From: an uncultured Elusimicrobiales bacterium
GTDB taxonomy: Bacteria > Elusimicrobiota > Elusimicrobia > Elusimicrobiales > Elusimicrobiaceae
DNA length: 64,000 nt
Reading direction: 5' to 3'
NCBI GenBank assembly: GCA_944327085.1
Contig: CALVGG010000005.1
Coordinates: forward strand, 62,001 to 126,000
The notes under the pieces were generated by a model. The model saw only the letters and a program-made list of their open reading frames with translations, was not told the origin of the DNA and did no database searches. This document shows, piece after piece, positions 1 through 8,099 of the stretch (positions are counted from its first letter, which is position 1; each line of letters opens with the position of its first letter). The position numbers and the translations under genes were made by a program.

Positions 1-747
1 AAACTTGAAACAAGAAGCATCTGCTTTATCAGTTCCGCACTGAGAAGGACCCGAAGAAGCACCCTCAGCCACACACCAGCTGGTTGTACTGGTACCGTTA
101 CAATAATACAAAGCGGAAGGGCAGGTGGTTCCGTTGGAGGCATCATAACAATGGTAAGAACCGCAAATATAATCTTCCGCCTCCACCGTGCCGGTTTCGC
201 CGGCGCCAGGATACATCGTCAAGGTGCGGATAGGCGGCGTATCGCTGCTGCTGGCTATATTTTTGCCGTTTTCATATTTAACAATATCAAATTTAATGGT
301 TTGTAAAGGGAAAGCAATGGAATAGGTACTCATCGCCAAAGGCTTATTGGCGCAGTAAACCGTCATACATAAACCCAAGCACTGGTTAGGATAATTATTG
401 GCAACACCCGGGCCGGGATAAGGCTGGTCATATTCAATTAAAGCGGAGTTCTCCCAAGGGTCAGCATAAGTGGAACCGTTGGCATTAGTAATATCGGTTG
501 ATACAAAGCTGCGGTTTGACGGATCTGTTTTTAAGTTACCGCTAAAATCAGCCGCACTCCAACCGCAGTATTGCTGGGCCGTTTCCGTTGCCCCATTTTG
601 GTAAAACACCCCGGCAAATTTTACGTCTGCCTGGGCCTGGCCAAACACGGGGGTGGCCGTCAATACAAAAAACAAAGGCAAAGCCGCCAAAAAGGCTACT
701 TTACCAAGTAAAATTTTCCACATGCTTTTATTAGTAATTGTGTTCAT
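1..747 (-). CDS. Cysteine-rich secreted protein, 3' part cut off by window edge
   Basis: The frame is open from an ATG at 747 to the window edge (249 codons), so the C-terminus is missing. The N-terminus is a clear Sec signal peptide: basic start, hydrophobic core around residues 11-32, probable cleavage near FGQA. The mature part has about a dozen cysteines, several in short-spaced pairs (for example QCLGLC and CGSYHC), which suggests a disulfide-stabilised surface or extracellular protein. I do not recognise a family. An in-frame ATG at 762 is an alternative start, and one at 723 would still leave a signal peptide. It follows the cyclase gene on the same strand after a 200-bp gap holding a possible promoter. 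Confidence 0.75.
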   Translation of the reverse strand, partial: MNTITNKSMWKILLGKVAFLAALPLFFVLTATPVFGQAQADVKFAGVFYQNGATETAQQYCGWSAADFSGNLKTDPSNRSFVSTDITNANGSTYADPWENSALIEYDQPYPGPGVANNYPNQCLGLCMTVYCANKPLAMSTYSIAFPLQTIKFDIVKYENGKNIASSSDTPPIRTLTMYPGAGETGTVEAEDYICGSYHCYDASNGTTCPSALYYCNGTSTTSWCVAEGASSGPSQCGTDKADASCFKF

Positions 748-886
748 TGTGCAATTTTCCATAACCTTAAACCGGCTACTGTTTAATTGAATATATTCCA
801 AATCGATTGTGCCGTACCGATAATACGACGTGCCGGTCCAACGCATACAATATATTATATATAAAAATACGCGTCGTGCCTGCTTC

Positions 887-920
887 TATAAATTTTTGCA
901 ACTTTTGGAGAACTTGTCAA
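887..920 (-). promoter_or_regulatory. Possible promoter for the Cys-rich secreted protein
   Basis: On the minus strand a perfect -35 box TTGACA lies at 920-915. Seventeen bases further on is the AT-rich stretch AAAAATTTATA (897-887). The -10 is not well defined. It would give a leader of about 130 bases for the gene starting at 747. Confidence 0.35.
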
Positions 921-950
921 CTGTTTTATACTCCTTGCTGTGGGCGGAAA

Positions 951-2447
951 TTATTCCTCCGCACCGGCCACATCGCGGTATAAAGCAAAAGAACCGCGGC
1001 CGGACTGTTTTACCGCATACAAAGCCTTATCCGCCTTCTCCAGCAGGGAAGATTCGTCCTTCCCGTCCTGCGGAAAGACGGAAATACCCTGGCTGATGCT
1101 TAAATGTACGTCTTTTCCCTCCGTATACCGGGTGGGAAGCGTAATAGCGCGTATACGCTCCTGCAGGCGTTTGGCAATGATTTTTGCCTCTTCCCCATTG
1201 GTACGGGGGAGCATAATAATCATTTCGTCCCCGCCAAAACGGCATGGAAAGTCCGTCTGCCTTAAACTGGTGCGTATCACGCGGGCTACCTCTTTTAAGG
1301 CCCAGTCACCAATTTGGTGGCCGTAGCCGTCGTTAATCTGCTTGAACAGGTCAATATCCAAGATGATTAAAGACATAATTAAATCAAAGCGTTTGGAGCG
1401 GTAAAGCTCCTCGGCAAATTTTTCGTTAAAGAAACGCCGCACCGGCAGTTTGGTCAGCTCGTCATAGTTAGAGAGTTCCTGCACACGTTCAAACAGCATA
1501 GCGTTATCAATAGAAAGGGCAATTTGAGTAGAAAACTGTTTTAAAGAGATAAAATCCAAATACCCGATTTTGCGGCGGGAAAGCAAATTATCAAATGTTA
1601 AAAACCCCACCTTGTTGCGCTGCACTTTAAGCGGAATATAAATCACGCTGCGGCGGGACGTATAGGTATTGGGGGAGTCAAACACTTCGCGCAAGAGCTC
1701 TTTTTCCCCCTCTTTTAAGGCGCTTTCATCCTGCACGGTTACCTGGCCGGAAATATCCGCCCCTAAAATAGACTTTATTTTCGTGCCGTCATAATTGGTT
1801 AAATACAGGCGTACGCGGTCAAAGCGGAAATACTTTTGCACACCTTTTAAAATCAGCTCCAAGCCGTCATTAAGCCGCAAAGACGAGGCAAAAATGGTGG
1901 CCAGCTGGTTTAACGCCGTAGATACGGCCAAACGCTGGTTTTTGGCTTGGTCAATTTCCGTATTGCGCAAATTGTGGGAAATTTCTTCCGCCAGGGCTTT
2001 TATCAGTTTTTCTTCCTGTGCGGTAAACACGCGGTTTTTGCGAAAGCGCTCCATACGTATCACGCCCACGCGCTCTTCCATATACGTCTTTAGCGTTTCC
2101 CCGTTGATGGACATAGCCGGCCGCTGCCAGCGCACCAACACATAGGCCGCCGGGTAGCTTAAATCCGTGCTGATTACAAAACCTTCCCGAAGCAGGGTTT
2201 TCAAAAACATCGGTTCGTTAATGACGGAAATATCTTCCTGCATGTCCATACAGTATTCTTTCTTGCACATCATTTTAAGCGACAGGAGGGCACGGTCCTG
2301 CTGCCAGTCAAAAAAGTACACTCTGTCCAGCTTAAATAAATTGCGCAAAACAGGCAGGGCGCATTCCAACAGTTCCCGCTTGTTCTGGAAAGACTGGTTC
2401 AACTGCTTATGAAATTTATACAGGGTATAGGATTCTTTATCAAACAT
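951..2447 (-). CDS. GAF-GGDEF diguanylate cyclase
   Basis: A 498-residue soluble protein predicted to make cyclic di-GMP from two GTP. Two GAF-like sensory regions (about residues 1-160 and 170-325) precede a GGDEF domain (about 330-490) that opens with YDELTKLPVRR. The active-site loop reads GGDEM rather than GGDEF near residue 405, and the RQTD I-site lies five residues before it, so product inhibition is probable. No transmembrane segment is seen, so it should sense a cytoplasmic signal. It is last in the long minus-strand run; the upstream gene stops four bases before its ATG in the junction GAGGGGTAATTTATG, so the two are probably translationally coupled. Confidence 0.9.
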   Translation of the reverse strand: MFDKESYTLYKFHKQLNQSFQNKRELLECALPVLRNLFKLDRVYFFDWQQDRALLSLKMMCKKEYCMDMQEDISVINEPMFLKTLLREGFVISTDLSYPAAYVLVRWQRPAMSINGETLKTYMEERVGVIRMERFRKNRVFTAQEEKLIKALAEEISHNLRNTEIDQAKNQRLAVSTALNQLATIFASSLRLNDGLELILKGVQKYFRFDRVRLYLTNYDGTKIKSILGADISGQVTVQDESALKEGEKELLREVFDSPNTYTSRRSVIYIPLKVQRNKVGFLTFDNLLSRRKIGYLDFISLKQFSTQIALSIDNAMLFERVQELSNYDELTKLPVRRFFNEKFAEELYRSKRFDLIMSLIILDIDLFKQINDGYGHQIGDWALKEVARVIRTSLRQTDFPCRFGGDEMIIMLPRTNGEEAKIIAKRLQERIRAITLPTRYTEGKDVHLSISQGISVFPQDGKDESSLLEKADKALYAVKQSGRGSFALYRDVAGAEE

Positions 2448-2450
2448 AAA

Positions 2451-3656
2451 TTACCCCTCATATAAGGACAGTAAATAATTGATTTCTTTGCTAGCGCTGT
2501 CCAGTTCCCGGTCCAGGCTGGCCATGGTAAAGCGGCTTTCCACAATTTGGGTGGCGCTTACGGCCAACACTTTATTTAAAATTTCAATAACCGTCCCCGT
2601 TACCGTTATATTAGGCAGGGTTTTGGCCGAAGCCAAAATGCTGCCGTACGTTTGCAACCGGCGGGCCGAAGAAAAAATAAACTGTTCAAAAGCGTCTTCA
2701 AACGCGGGGAACACTTCCATCATGCCCGCGTAGCGGATTTGGTTATCGGTCCGGGCGCACCATTTTATAAAGGCCAGGGCGTTTTCTTTTTCTTTAGACA
2801 GCACGTTCACCATCAAGTTCATGCCGGACAGATAAGAAAAATACACATTGCCCGTAGTAGGTACCGGCACCGTTTTTACGCGCACACCGCGTTTGGTGTC
2901 AAAGCTGGCCACCCCCTGCTTGCGGGACATTAAAATACTGGCCTTGCCGGAAATCATCGTTCCTAGGCTGCCGCGTTCGCGCAAAATGGGCATATAATTT
3001 TTTAAGGCCAGGGTAACGTAATCTTTCATACCCGCTTTAAACTGGGCTGTGTGCACCAGGCTTTGTTTAAAATCGGCCGATATTAAATCGGCCCCGCGGT
3101 CCCAAATGGCGGGCAGGGCACTGCGTACGGAAAGGGAACCCCGCCAATCGCTGTTTTGCATAGGGTAATAGCCGGGGTTATCTTTAAAAGTATGTTTTAA
3201 AGCTTCACAAATTTGCAAAAGGCCTTCCCAGGTGGCCAGGTCCTCTTCCGGGTGGGAGGAAACTAATTTTAAATGGTCCCCGCGGTAATGCAGGGCACTC
3301 ATATCAAACCACCAGGGATAGGAATAAATATCCTTTGTACCGGGCAAGTAACAATGCGGTTTAAGCGGGAACAGGACGTTATTTAAGGAAAGGCCCGGGT
3401 CCAGCTTGGATAAATTTTCCGCCACGCCGGCGCGCGTTAAAAGCGCCGTCCAATAATGCGGGATTTGGATTACGTCCGGTATTTCCTCTTCCGGGGTGGG
3501 GTTTTTAATGGTAAAAATTTTACGCCACAATACATTGCGCGTAAACACGTGCACGGTAATATCCACTCCCGGGTATTCTTTTTTAAACAGGGCAGTGAGA
3601 TGGGCGTAATCCTCTTTGGTGCGGGCGCCGGAATCCGGCATTACCCAAATAATCAT
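2451..3656 (-). CDS. ABC-type sugar-binding-protein-like protein without signal peptide
   Basis: A 401-residue protein resembling family 1 extracellular solute-binding proteins. It opens directly with the first beta strand (MIIWVMPDSG), then has an alpha/beta pattern with IPDVIQIPHYW, and an MNLMV segment preceding a region rich in KW and AF helices typical of the family. Export of this family normally needs a signal or lipoprotein peptide, but here the reading frame is closed by the tsaD stop codon just two codons upstream, so none can be encoded. The start has a strong GGAGG site inside the tsaD end. It therefore looks cytoplasmic, and is coupled to the cyclase downstream; a ligand-sensing role is an inference. 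Confidence 0.7.
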   Translation of the reverse strand: MIIWVMPDSGARTKEDYAHLTALFKKEYPGVDITVHVFTRNVLWRKIFTIKNPTPEEEIPDVIQIPHYWTALLTRAGVAENLSKLDPGLSLNNVLFPLKPHCYLPGTKDIYSYPWWFDMSALHYRGDHLKLVSSHPEEDLATWEGLLQICEALKHTFKDNPGYYPMQNSDWRGSLSVRSALPAIWDRGADLISADFKQSLVHTAQFKAGMKDYVTLALKNYMPILRERGSLGTMISGKASILMSRKQGVASFDTKRGVRVKTVPVPTTGNVYFSYLSGMNLMVNVLSKEKENALAFIKWCARTDNQIRYAGMMEVFPAFEDAFEQFIFSSARRLQTYGSILASAKTLPNITVTGTVIEILNKVLAVSATQIVESRFTMASLDRELDSASKEINYLLSLYEG

Positions 3657-3659
3657 AAA

Positions 3660-4679
3660 TTACCTCCAGGTATGCACTTTCATGTTGGGATTAATATTAA
3701 TATCCCACGGAAGCGGCTTACCTACGGATTGGGCATAAATTAATTTTTTATAAGCGGCCAAGGCAATCATGGCGGCATTATCCGACGAGAGTTTGCGCTC
3801 CACAAAGCGCACCGTTAAGCCGGCCTCTTTGCCTTTTTCTTCCATCATTTGCCGCAGCAAGGTGTTTCCCGCCACGCCGCCGCCTACGGCAATTTGTTTT
3901 ACTTTATATTTTAGCGCAGCTTTAATGGTTTTGGTTACTAAAGTTTCCACCACGGCCGTTTCAAACGAGGCGCACACATCCGGCACGCTTACGTTTTGGT
4001 GGTCCCGCAAATAATAGCTGACGGCCGTTTTAATCCCGCTGAACGAAAAATCCCACGTGCCGGGCAGCAAAGGGCGCGGGAAATGTATGGCGTCTTTATT
4101 GCCCTGCAATGCCTGCTTGGATACCTGCGGCCCGCCGGGATACGGCAAGCCCAAAAGCTTGGCTACTTTATCAAAAGCTTCGCCGGCGGCGTCATCACGC
4201 GTGCGGCCTAGCTCTTTATACACGCCGTAATCTTTTACATATAAAAGTTCCGTATTGCCGCCGGATACCACCAACGCCACCAGCGGAAACTGAAGCGGGC
4301 GGCAAACGCGGTTTCCTTCAAACTCACACGCAAACAGGTGGCCTTCCAAATGGTTTACGCCAATTAAAGGCACCTGCTTATAGGCGGCCAAAGTTTCCGC
4401 CGCCACACGCCCCACCATAAGCCCCCCCGGCAGGCCGGGGCCGCTGGCAAAGGCAACGCAGTCTATGTGATGGCCCCCCAAAGCGGTTTCTATCACGGCG
4501 GCAATTTTGGCCGCGTGGGCGCGGCTGGCCAGTTCGGGCACTACGCCGTGGTATTTTTTGTGTTCGTCTATCTGGGAGTATACTACGTTAGACAACAGCT
4601 CCTCCCCCCCGCGCAAAACAGCGGCGGAGGTTTCGTCACACGTAGATTCTATACCTAAAATTGTAAAATCTTTTTTCAT
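3660..4679 (-). CDS. tsaD: tRNA N6-adenosine threonylcarbamoyltransferase
   Basis: A 339-residue member of the TsaD/Kae1/Qri7 family. It transfers the threonylcarbamoyl group to A37 of tRNAs reading ANN codons, together with TsaB and TsaE. Visible hallmarks are the N-terminal LGIESTCDETSAA, the metal-binding HLEGH (His110 and His114), the glycine-rich SGGNTELL and VGGGVAGN loops, and a C-terminal SSDNAAMIA. Length is normal for the family. It sits 15 bp after the S41 protease gene and is followed at three bases by the binding-protein-like gene, with the ribosome site of the latter lying within its last codons. Confidence 0.97.
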   Translation of the reverse strand: MKKDFTILGIESTCDETSAAVLRGGEELLSNVVYSQIDEHKKYHGVVPELASRAHAAKIAAVIETALGGHHIDCVAFASGPGLPGGLMVGRVAAETLAAYKQVPLIGVNHLEGHLFACEFEGNRVCRPLQFPLVALVVSGGNTELLYVKDYGVYKELGRTRDDAAGEAFDKVAKLLGLPYPGGPQVSKQALQGNKDAIHFPRPLLPGTWDFSFSGIKTAVSYYLRDHQNVSVPDVCASFETAVVETLVTKTIKAALKYKVKQIAVGGGVAGNTLLRQMMEEKGKEAGLTVRFVERKLSSDNAAMIALAAYKKLIYAQSVGKPLPWDININPNMKVHTWR

Positions 4680-4694
4680 AAATACTGCACCCGT

Positions 4695-6146
4695 TTATTT
4701 GGCCTGTTTATCGGAAGATTTTTCCTCCGCTTTTTTATCCTGTTTTTCAAGCTGGGCGTCTTTAGCGCTTTCGGCTTTTTTAGCTTCTTTGAAAGCACCT
4801 TTCTTAGTGCCGGCGGCGGCTTTCTTTTTGGCCTCTTTCTTAGCCTTGGCTTCTTGGGCTTCTTTTTGGGCCTGCTCCAGGGTTAAATCCCCTTTCAAGT
4901 AAGCCACGGCTTTATCCAGCACCGGGTCAGCCTCTTTAAATTCCGGCATAACAGGCGCTTTGCCGGGGGTGTATACCACATTATTATACTGCATAAAAAC
5001 TTTAATTTCTTCTTCCGGGTCCACCACTACTTCAATATCCGGGAAGATGCCGCCCTCGTCCGCCTTGGATTTATCGCGGTAATCGCGCTGGATCAATTTG
5101 CCGGACGGCGTATAATATTTGGCAATGGTCAGCCGCAGGCCAGCCCCGCCGCTAAGCGGCAAAACTTGCTGCACGCTGGCTTTGCCAAACGTGCGCTGCC
5201 CCACAATAACGGCCCGTTTATTATCCTGCAGGGCGCCGGATACAATTTCGCTCGCGCTGGCAGAACCCTGGTTTACCAAAACCGCCATGGGGATATCCGC
5301 GTACGGGGCTTTGGCGTCCGTCTTAAATTCCTGGTAAAATTCCTGCTTGCGGCCTTTGGTGTATACAATCATTTGCTTCTGGCCCATAAACAGCTTGGCC
5401 ATATCCACCGCACCGTTAAGCAAGCCGCCGGGGTTAAAGCGCAAGTCCAACACCAAAGACTGCATACCCTGTTTTTGCAAATCTTTTAACGCTTTGTTTA
5501 AAGCTTCCATGGTGTGGCCGGAAAAATCCACCACATACACATAACCGATTTTACCCGGCAACATGCGGTGGTATACCACTTCCGGAATGATTTTTTGGCG
5601 TTTAAGCGTTAAATCCGGCAGGGTTTTATATTCGCCGGTTTTGGCGTCTTTGCGGCTTAAAGTAAGTTTTACTTTGGTGCCCACCTCACCGCGCATTAAA
5701 TCCACGGCGTCGTCCAAGCGCATATCGGAAAGATCTTGGTCGTCCACAAATAAAATGCGGTCCCCGGGCATTACGCCGGCCTTAAAAGCAGGGGTGCCGG
5801 GCATGGGGCTCATAATGGTTACGTATCCGTCCACCATTTGCAGGCGGATACCTAAACCGCCAAAATCACCCCGGGTATCATTTTTTAAAGTTTTGTAATC
5901 TTTGGGTTCCAAATATTGGGAAAAATCGTCCAGTTCCCCCACCACGCCTTTGATGGCGCCGGTAATCAGCTGGTCCGTATCGGTATTTTCCACATAGTTT
6001 TCTTTTACGTATTCCAGCACGTCTACAAAAGTACGTATTTTGCGCAGTCCGCCGTCCGCCGCCGCATAAGCATACGGGAAAAGCGTCCCCACAAAAAACA
6101 AGCTTGCCGCGGCAATTGCCCAAGCACTGACTTTTCTGTTCTTCAT
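4695..6146 (-). CDS. S41 C-terminal processing peptidase
   Basis: A 483-residue CtpA-type serine protease with an N-terminal signal or anchor (hydrophobic 8-29), so it acts in the periplasm. A PDZ domain covers about 95-165 (FGGLGIRLQMVDG). The peptidase domain follows, with the predicted nucleophile Ser297 in GSASASE and general base Lys322 in FGKASVQ, 25 residues apart as usual. After residue 420 comes a Lys/Ala/Glu-rich tail of low complexity, which may interact with the wall or anionic polymers. The neighbouring envC-like gene suggests a joint role in peptidoglycan remodelling: in known bacteria Ctp proteases control wall hydrolases. Start chosen for the GAGG site before ATG. Confidence 0.95.
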   Translation of the reverse strand: MKNRKVSAWAIAAASLFFVGTLFPYAYAAADGGLRKIRTFVDVLEYVKENYVENTDTDQLITGAIKGVVGELDDFSQYLEPKDYKTLKNDTRGDFGGLGIRLQMVDGYVTIMSPMPGTPAFKAGVMPGDRILFVDDQDLSDMRLDDAVDLMRGEVGTKVKLTLSRKDAKTGEYKTLPDLTLKRQKIIPEVVYHRMLPGKIGYVYVVDFSGHTMEALNKALKDLQKQGMQSLVLDLRFNPGGLLNGAVDMAKLFMGQKQMIVYTKGRKQEFYQEFKTDAKAPYADIPMAVLVNQGSASASEIVSGALQDNKRAVIVGQRTFGKASVQQVLPLSGGAGLRLTIAKYYTPSGKLIQRDYRDKSKADEGGIFPDIEVVVDPEEEIKVFMQYNNVVYTPGKAPVMPEFKEADPVLDKAVAYLKGDLTLEQAQKEAQEAKAKKEAKKKAAAGTKKGAFKEAKKAESAKDAQLEKQDKKAEEKSSDKQAK

Positions 6147-6162
6147 AATTACCTCATCAAAT

Positions 6163-7338
6163 TTATTTTAACCATTTTAAAGGATCTACGGCTTCCGTCC
6201 CTTGGCGGATTTCAAAATACACGGCATAGCGCCCCGTACCGGAAGACGTTTGCGTATCCGGCCCCGCCGTACCTAATACCCCTTGGCTGGGCAGTTTGTC
6301 CCCCACGGAAACTTGTATTTCCAACAAGAACCCGTAAATGGAGAAGAAGCCTTTTCCGTGGTCCAAAATGACCACGTTGCCGTAGGAGCGGAAAGGCCCC
6401 GCGTAAATTACGCTGCCGCCGGCTGCCGCACGGACGGACTGCCCGCGCGTGGCGGCAATTTTAATCCCTTCGCGGAAAATCCACGTATTTAAATCCGCGC
6501 GGTATTCTTTACCAAATTTGCTTAACACTTTACCCGTTACCGGCCACGGCAAAGACTTGGGTGGCACGTCTATCGTCGGCCCGCCGGAAGCGGCTTTTTT
6601 GGTGCTGCCGGCCGCCTTTTGAGCGGCATTTTCTTTGGCTACCTGCGCCTTGCGGGAACGTTCAAACTGGGCCAGCAAATCGTTTAATTCTTCGGCGGAG
6701 CGGTTTAACTCGTTAATTTCTTTGCGCACCGCTTCCACTTTGCGTTTGGTAAGATCCAGCGCGGTTTTTTTCTTGCGGAAATTGGTGGAAATAACTTCCC
6801 GCTCTTCTTCCAACTTGGAACTGCGCGCCTGCAGTTGTTTATTTTTTTGCTCAAAAGTGGAGATTTTTTTGCCCGTTTGTTTTTGTTCCTCGTTCATGGC
6901 GGCGGTAAAGGCCGCTTTGTGGGTAATCATACGGTCCACAAAAATTTCTTCTTCCAGGCTATATCCTTCCGGGCATTCGTAACAGCGCGGGGTAAAATAA
7001 TATTCGTCCAGTTCGTCCAATACGGCGCGCTGCCACATAGGCATGCTTTTTTCCAACACGGCCAGTTTGTCCGCCGTGGAAAGAAGCGTTTGTTCAATAT
7101 AAGAAATGTCCGCCTCCACCTGGTTTTTTTTGCGTTCAGCCTCGCGGCGTTTTTTATCCAGGGCGGAAATTTCCCGCGCAATTTTTTGTTCCTCCGCGCG
7201 GTATTTTTTTAGTTCATTTTCTTTTTGGGCGGCTTGGCTTTTTAAACGCGCAAGCTCCTTGCGTTTGTCCTCCGCTTCGTTAGAGAACAAACAAGGAGCC
7301 CACAACAAAAATACAAAAAGCGTTAAAATTTTTGCCAT
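6163..7338 (-). CDS. envC: EnvC-like murein hydrolase activator with degenerate LytM domain
   Basis: A 391-residue exported protein: signal peptide about 1-19, long coiled coil about 20-235, C-terminal LytM (M23-like) domain about 260-391. The zinc ligands of active M23 enzymes are replaced: the first motif reads FREGIKIA, then HGKGFFSIYGF, and the last RYAVYFEIRQG instead of HxH. This pattern, with the ending AVDPLKWL, matches EnvC, which does not cut the wall itself but activates amidases and is controlled by FtsEX. Its start overlaps the end of the FtsX-like gene by 16 bp, which strengthens that reading. Direct enzymatic activity is unlikely. Confidence 0.85.
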   Translation of the reverse strand: MAKILTLFVFLLWAPCLFSNEAEDKRKELARLKSQAAQKENELKKYRAEEQKIAREISALDKKRREAERKKNQVEADISYIEQTLLSTADKLAVLEKSMPMWQRAVLDELDEYYFTPRCYECPEGYSLEEEIFVDRMITHKAAFTAAMNEEQKQTGKKISTFEQKNKQLQARSSKLEEEREVISTNFRKKKTALDLTKRKVEAVRKEINELNRSAEELNDLLAQFERSRKAQVAKENAAQKAAGSTKKAASGGPTIDVPPKSLPWPVTGKVLSKFGKEYRADLNTWIFREGIKIAATRGQSVRAAAGGSVIYAGPFRSYGNVVILDHGKGFFSIYGFLLEIQVSVGDKLPSQGVLGTAGPDTQTSSGTGRYAVYFEIRQGTEAVDPLKWLK

Positions 7339-8096
7339 TTAGTTAAAGTCCACCCCATTAGCCCGCAGAGCACAAACAGCGCGGCCTGGCGCCCGACCGA
7401 CGTAAAGGAATTCAGCGCCGGCAACAAATAGCCGGACGGATACACCAGCGCCGCTATAAACACCAAAGACGCCGCCGCCGCCAACACGCCGGAAAATACC
7501 CCCGCCCCCATATGCCGGGCAGAAGCAGGGTATGCCTCTACCAAAAACATAAAAAACACCAATAGTAACAACGCAAACACCATGGCCATATTTACTATGC
7601 GCAAACACAGCCCCACCAAAAAGATGGTGCGCGCGTGCTGCGGGCTGTATTTAGGCGATAAGCCCTGGTATTCCGCCGCCAAGTTATCCACAAAAGGCCC
7701 TATATTATTGACCGCTTTGTAATTTAACTTAAGCTCAAAATAAGCCGGCATTTTGTTGCGGCCCATTAAAAGAAGCGCCTCCGTCAGCTGGGGGTTCTTT
7801 TTTTGCAATGCGGCCAGTGCGTCCGCCGGGGAAAACAACTTTACTTCCATAATGTCTTCCTTGGCGCTTAGGCTTTCGCCCATTTGGGTAAGGTCTTCGG
7901 TTTTTACTTCCGGGTCTACGGTTAAGATGACCTTAAACTCATTATCCAAGCGGGTAAAATAGTCCTTTAGCTGTACTTGCGTAAAGCTGACTACCTGCAA
8001 CAGCACCGCCACCGCAAACGTAAGCGTAAACACGCGGCGGTACAGGCGGAAAATATGTTTGGACTTGCGCTTCTTCGGCTCCAAAAAATCATCCAT
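7323..8096 (-). CDS. ftsX: FtsX-like division permease
   Basis: A 257-residue membrane protein with the FtsX layout: short basic cytoplasmic N-terminus, one transmembrane helix (about 23-43), an extracytoplasmic domain of about 115 residues, then three helices (about 160-185, 198-220, 230-250). FtsX normally couples ATP hydrolysis by FtsE in the cytoplasm to EnvC-type activators outside. The EnvC-like gene overlaps its 3' end, supporting the assignment. No ftsE ATPase gene lies beside it or anywhere in this window, which is unusual. The start follows the phosphatase stop in the junction GAGGATTAATTTATG. Confidence 0.8.
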   Translation of the reverse strand: MDDFLEPKKRKSKHIFRLYRRVFTLTFAVAVLLQVVSFTQVQLKDYFTRLDNEFKVILTVDPEVKTEDLTQMGESLSAKEDIMEVKLFSPADALAALQKKNPQLTEALLLMGRNKMPAYFELKLNYKAVNNIGPFVDNLAAEYQGLSPKYSPQHARTIFLVGLCLRIVNMAMVFALLLLVFFMFLVEAYPASARHMGAGVFSGVLAAAASLVFIAALVYPSGYLLPALNSFTSVGRQAALFVLCGLMGWTLTKWQKF

Positions 8097-8099
8097 AAA

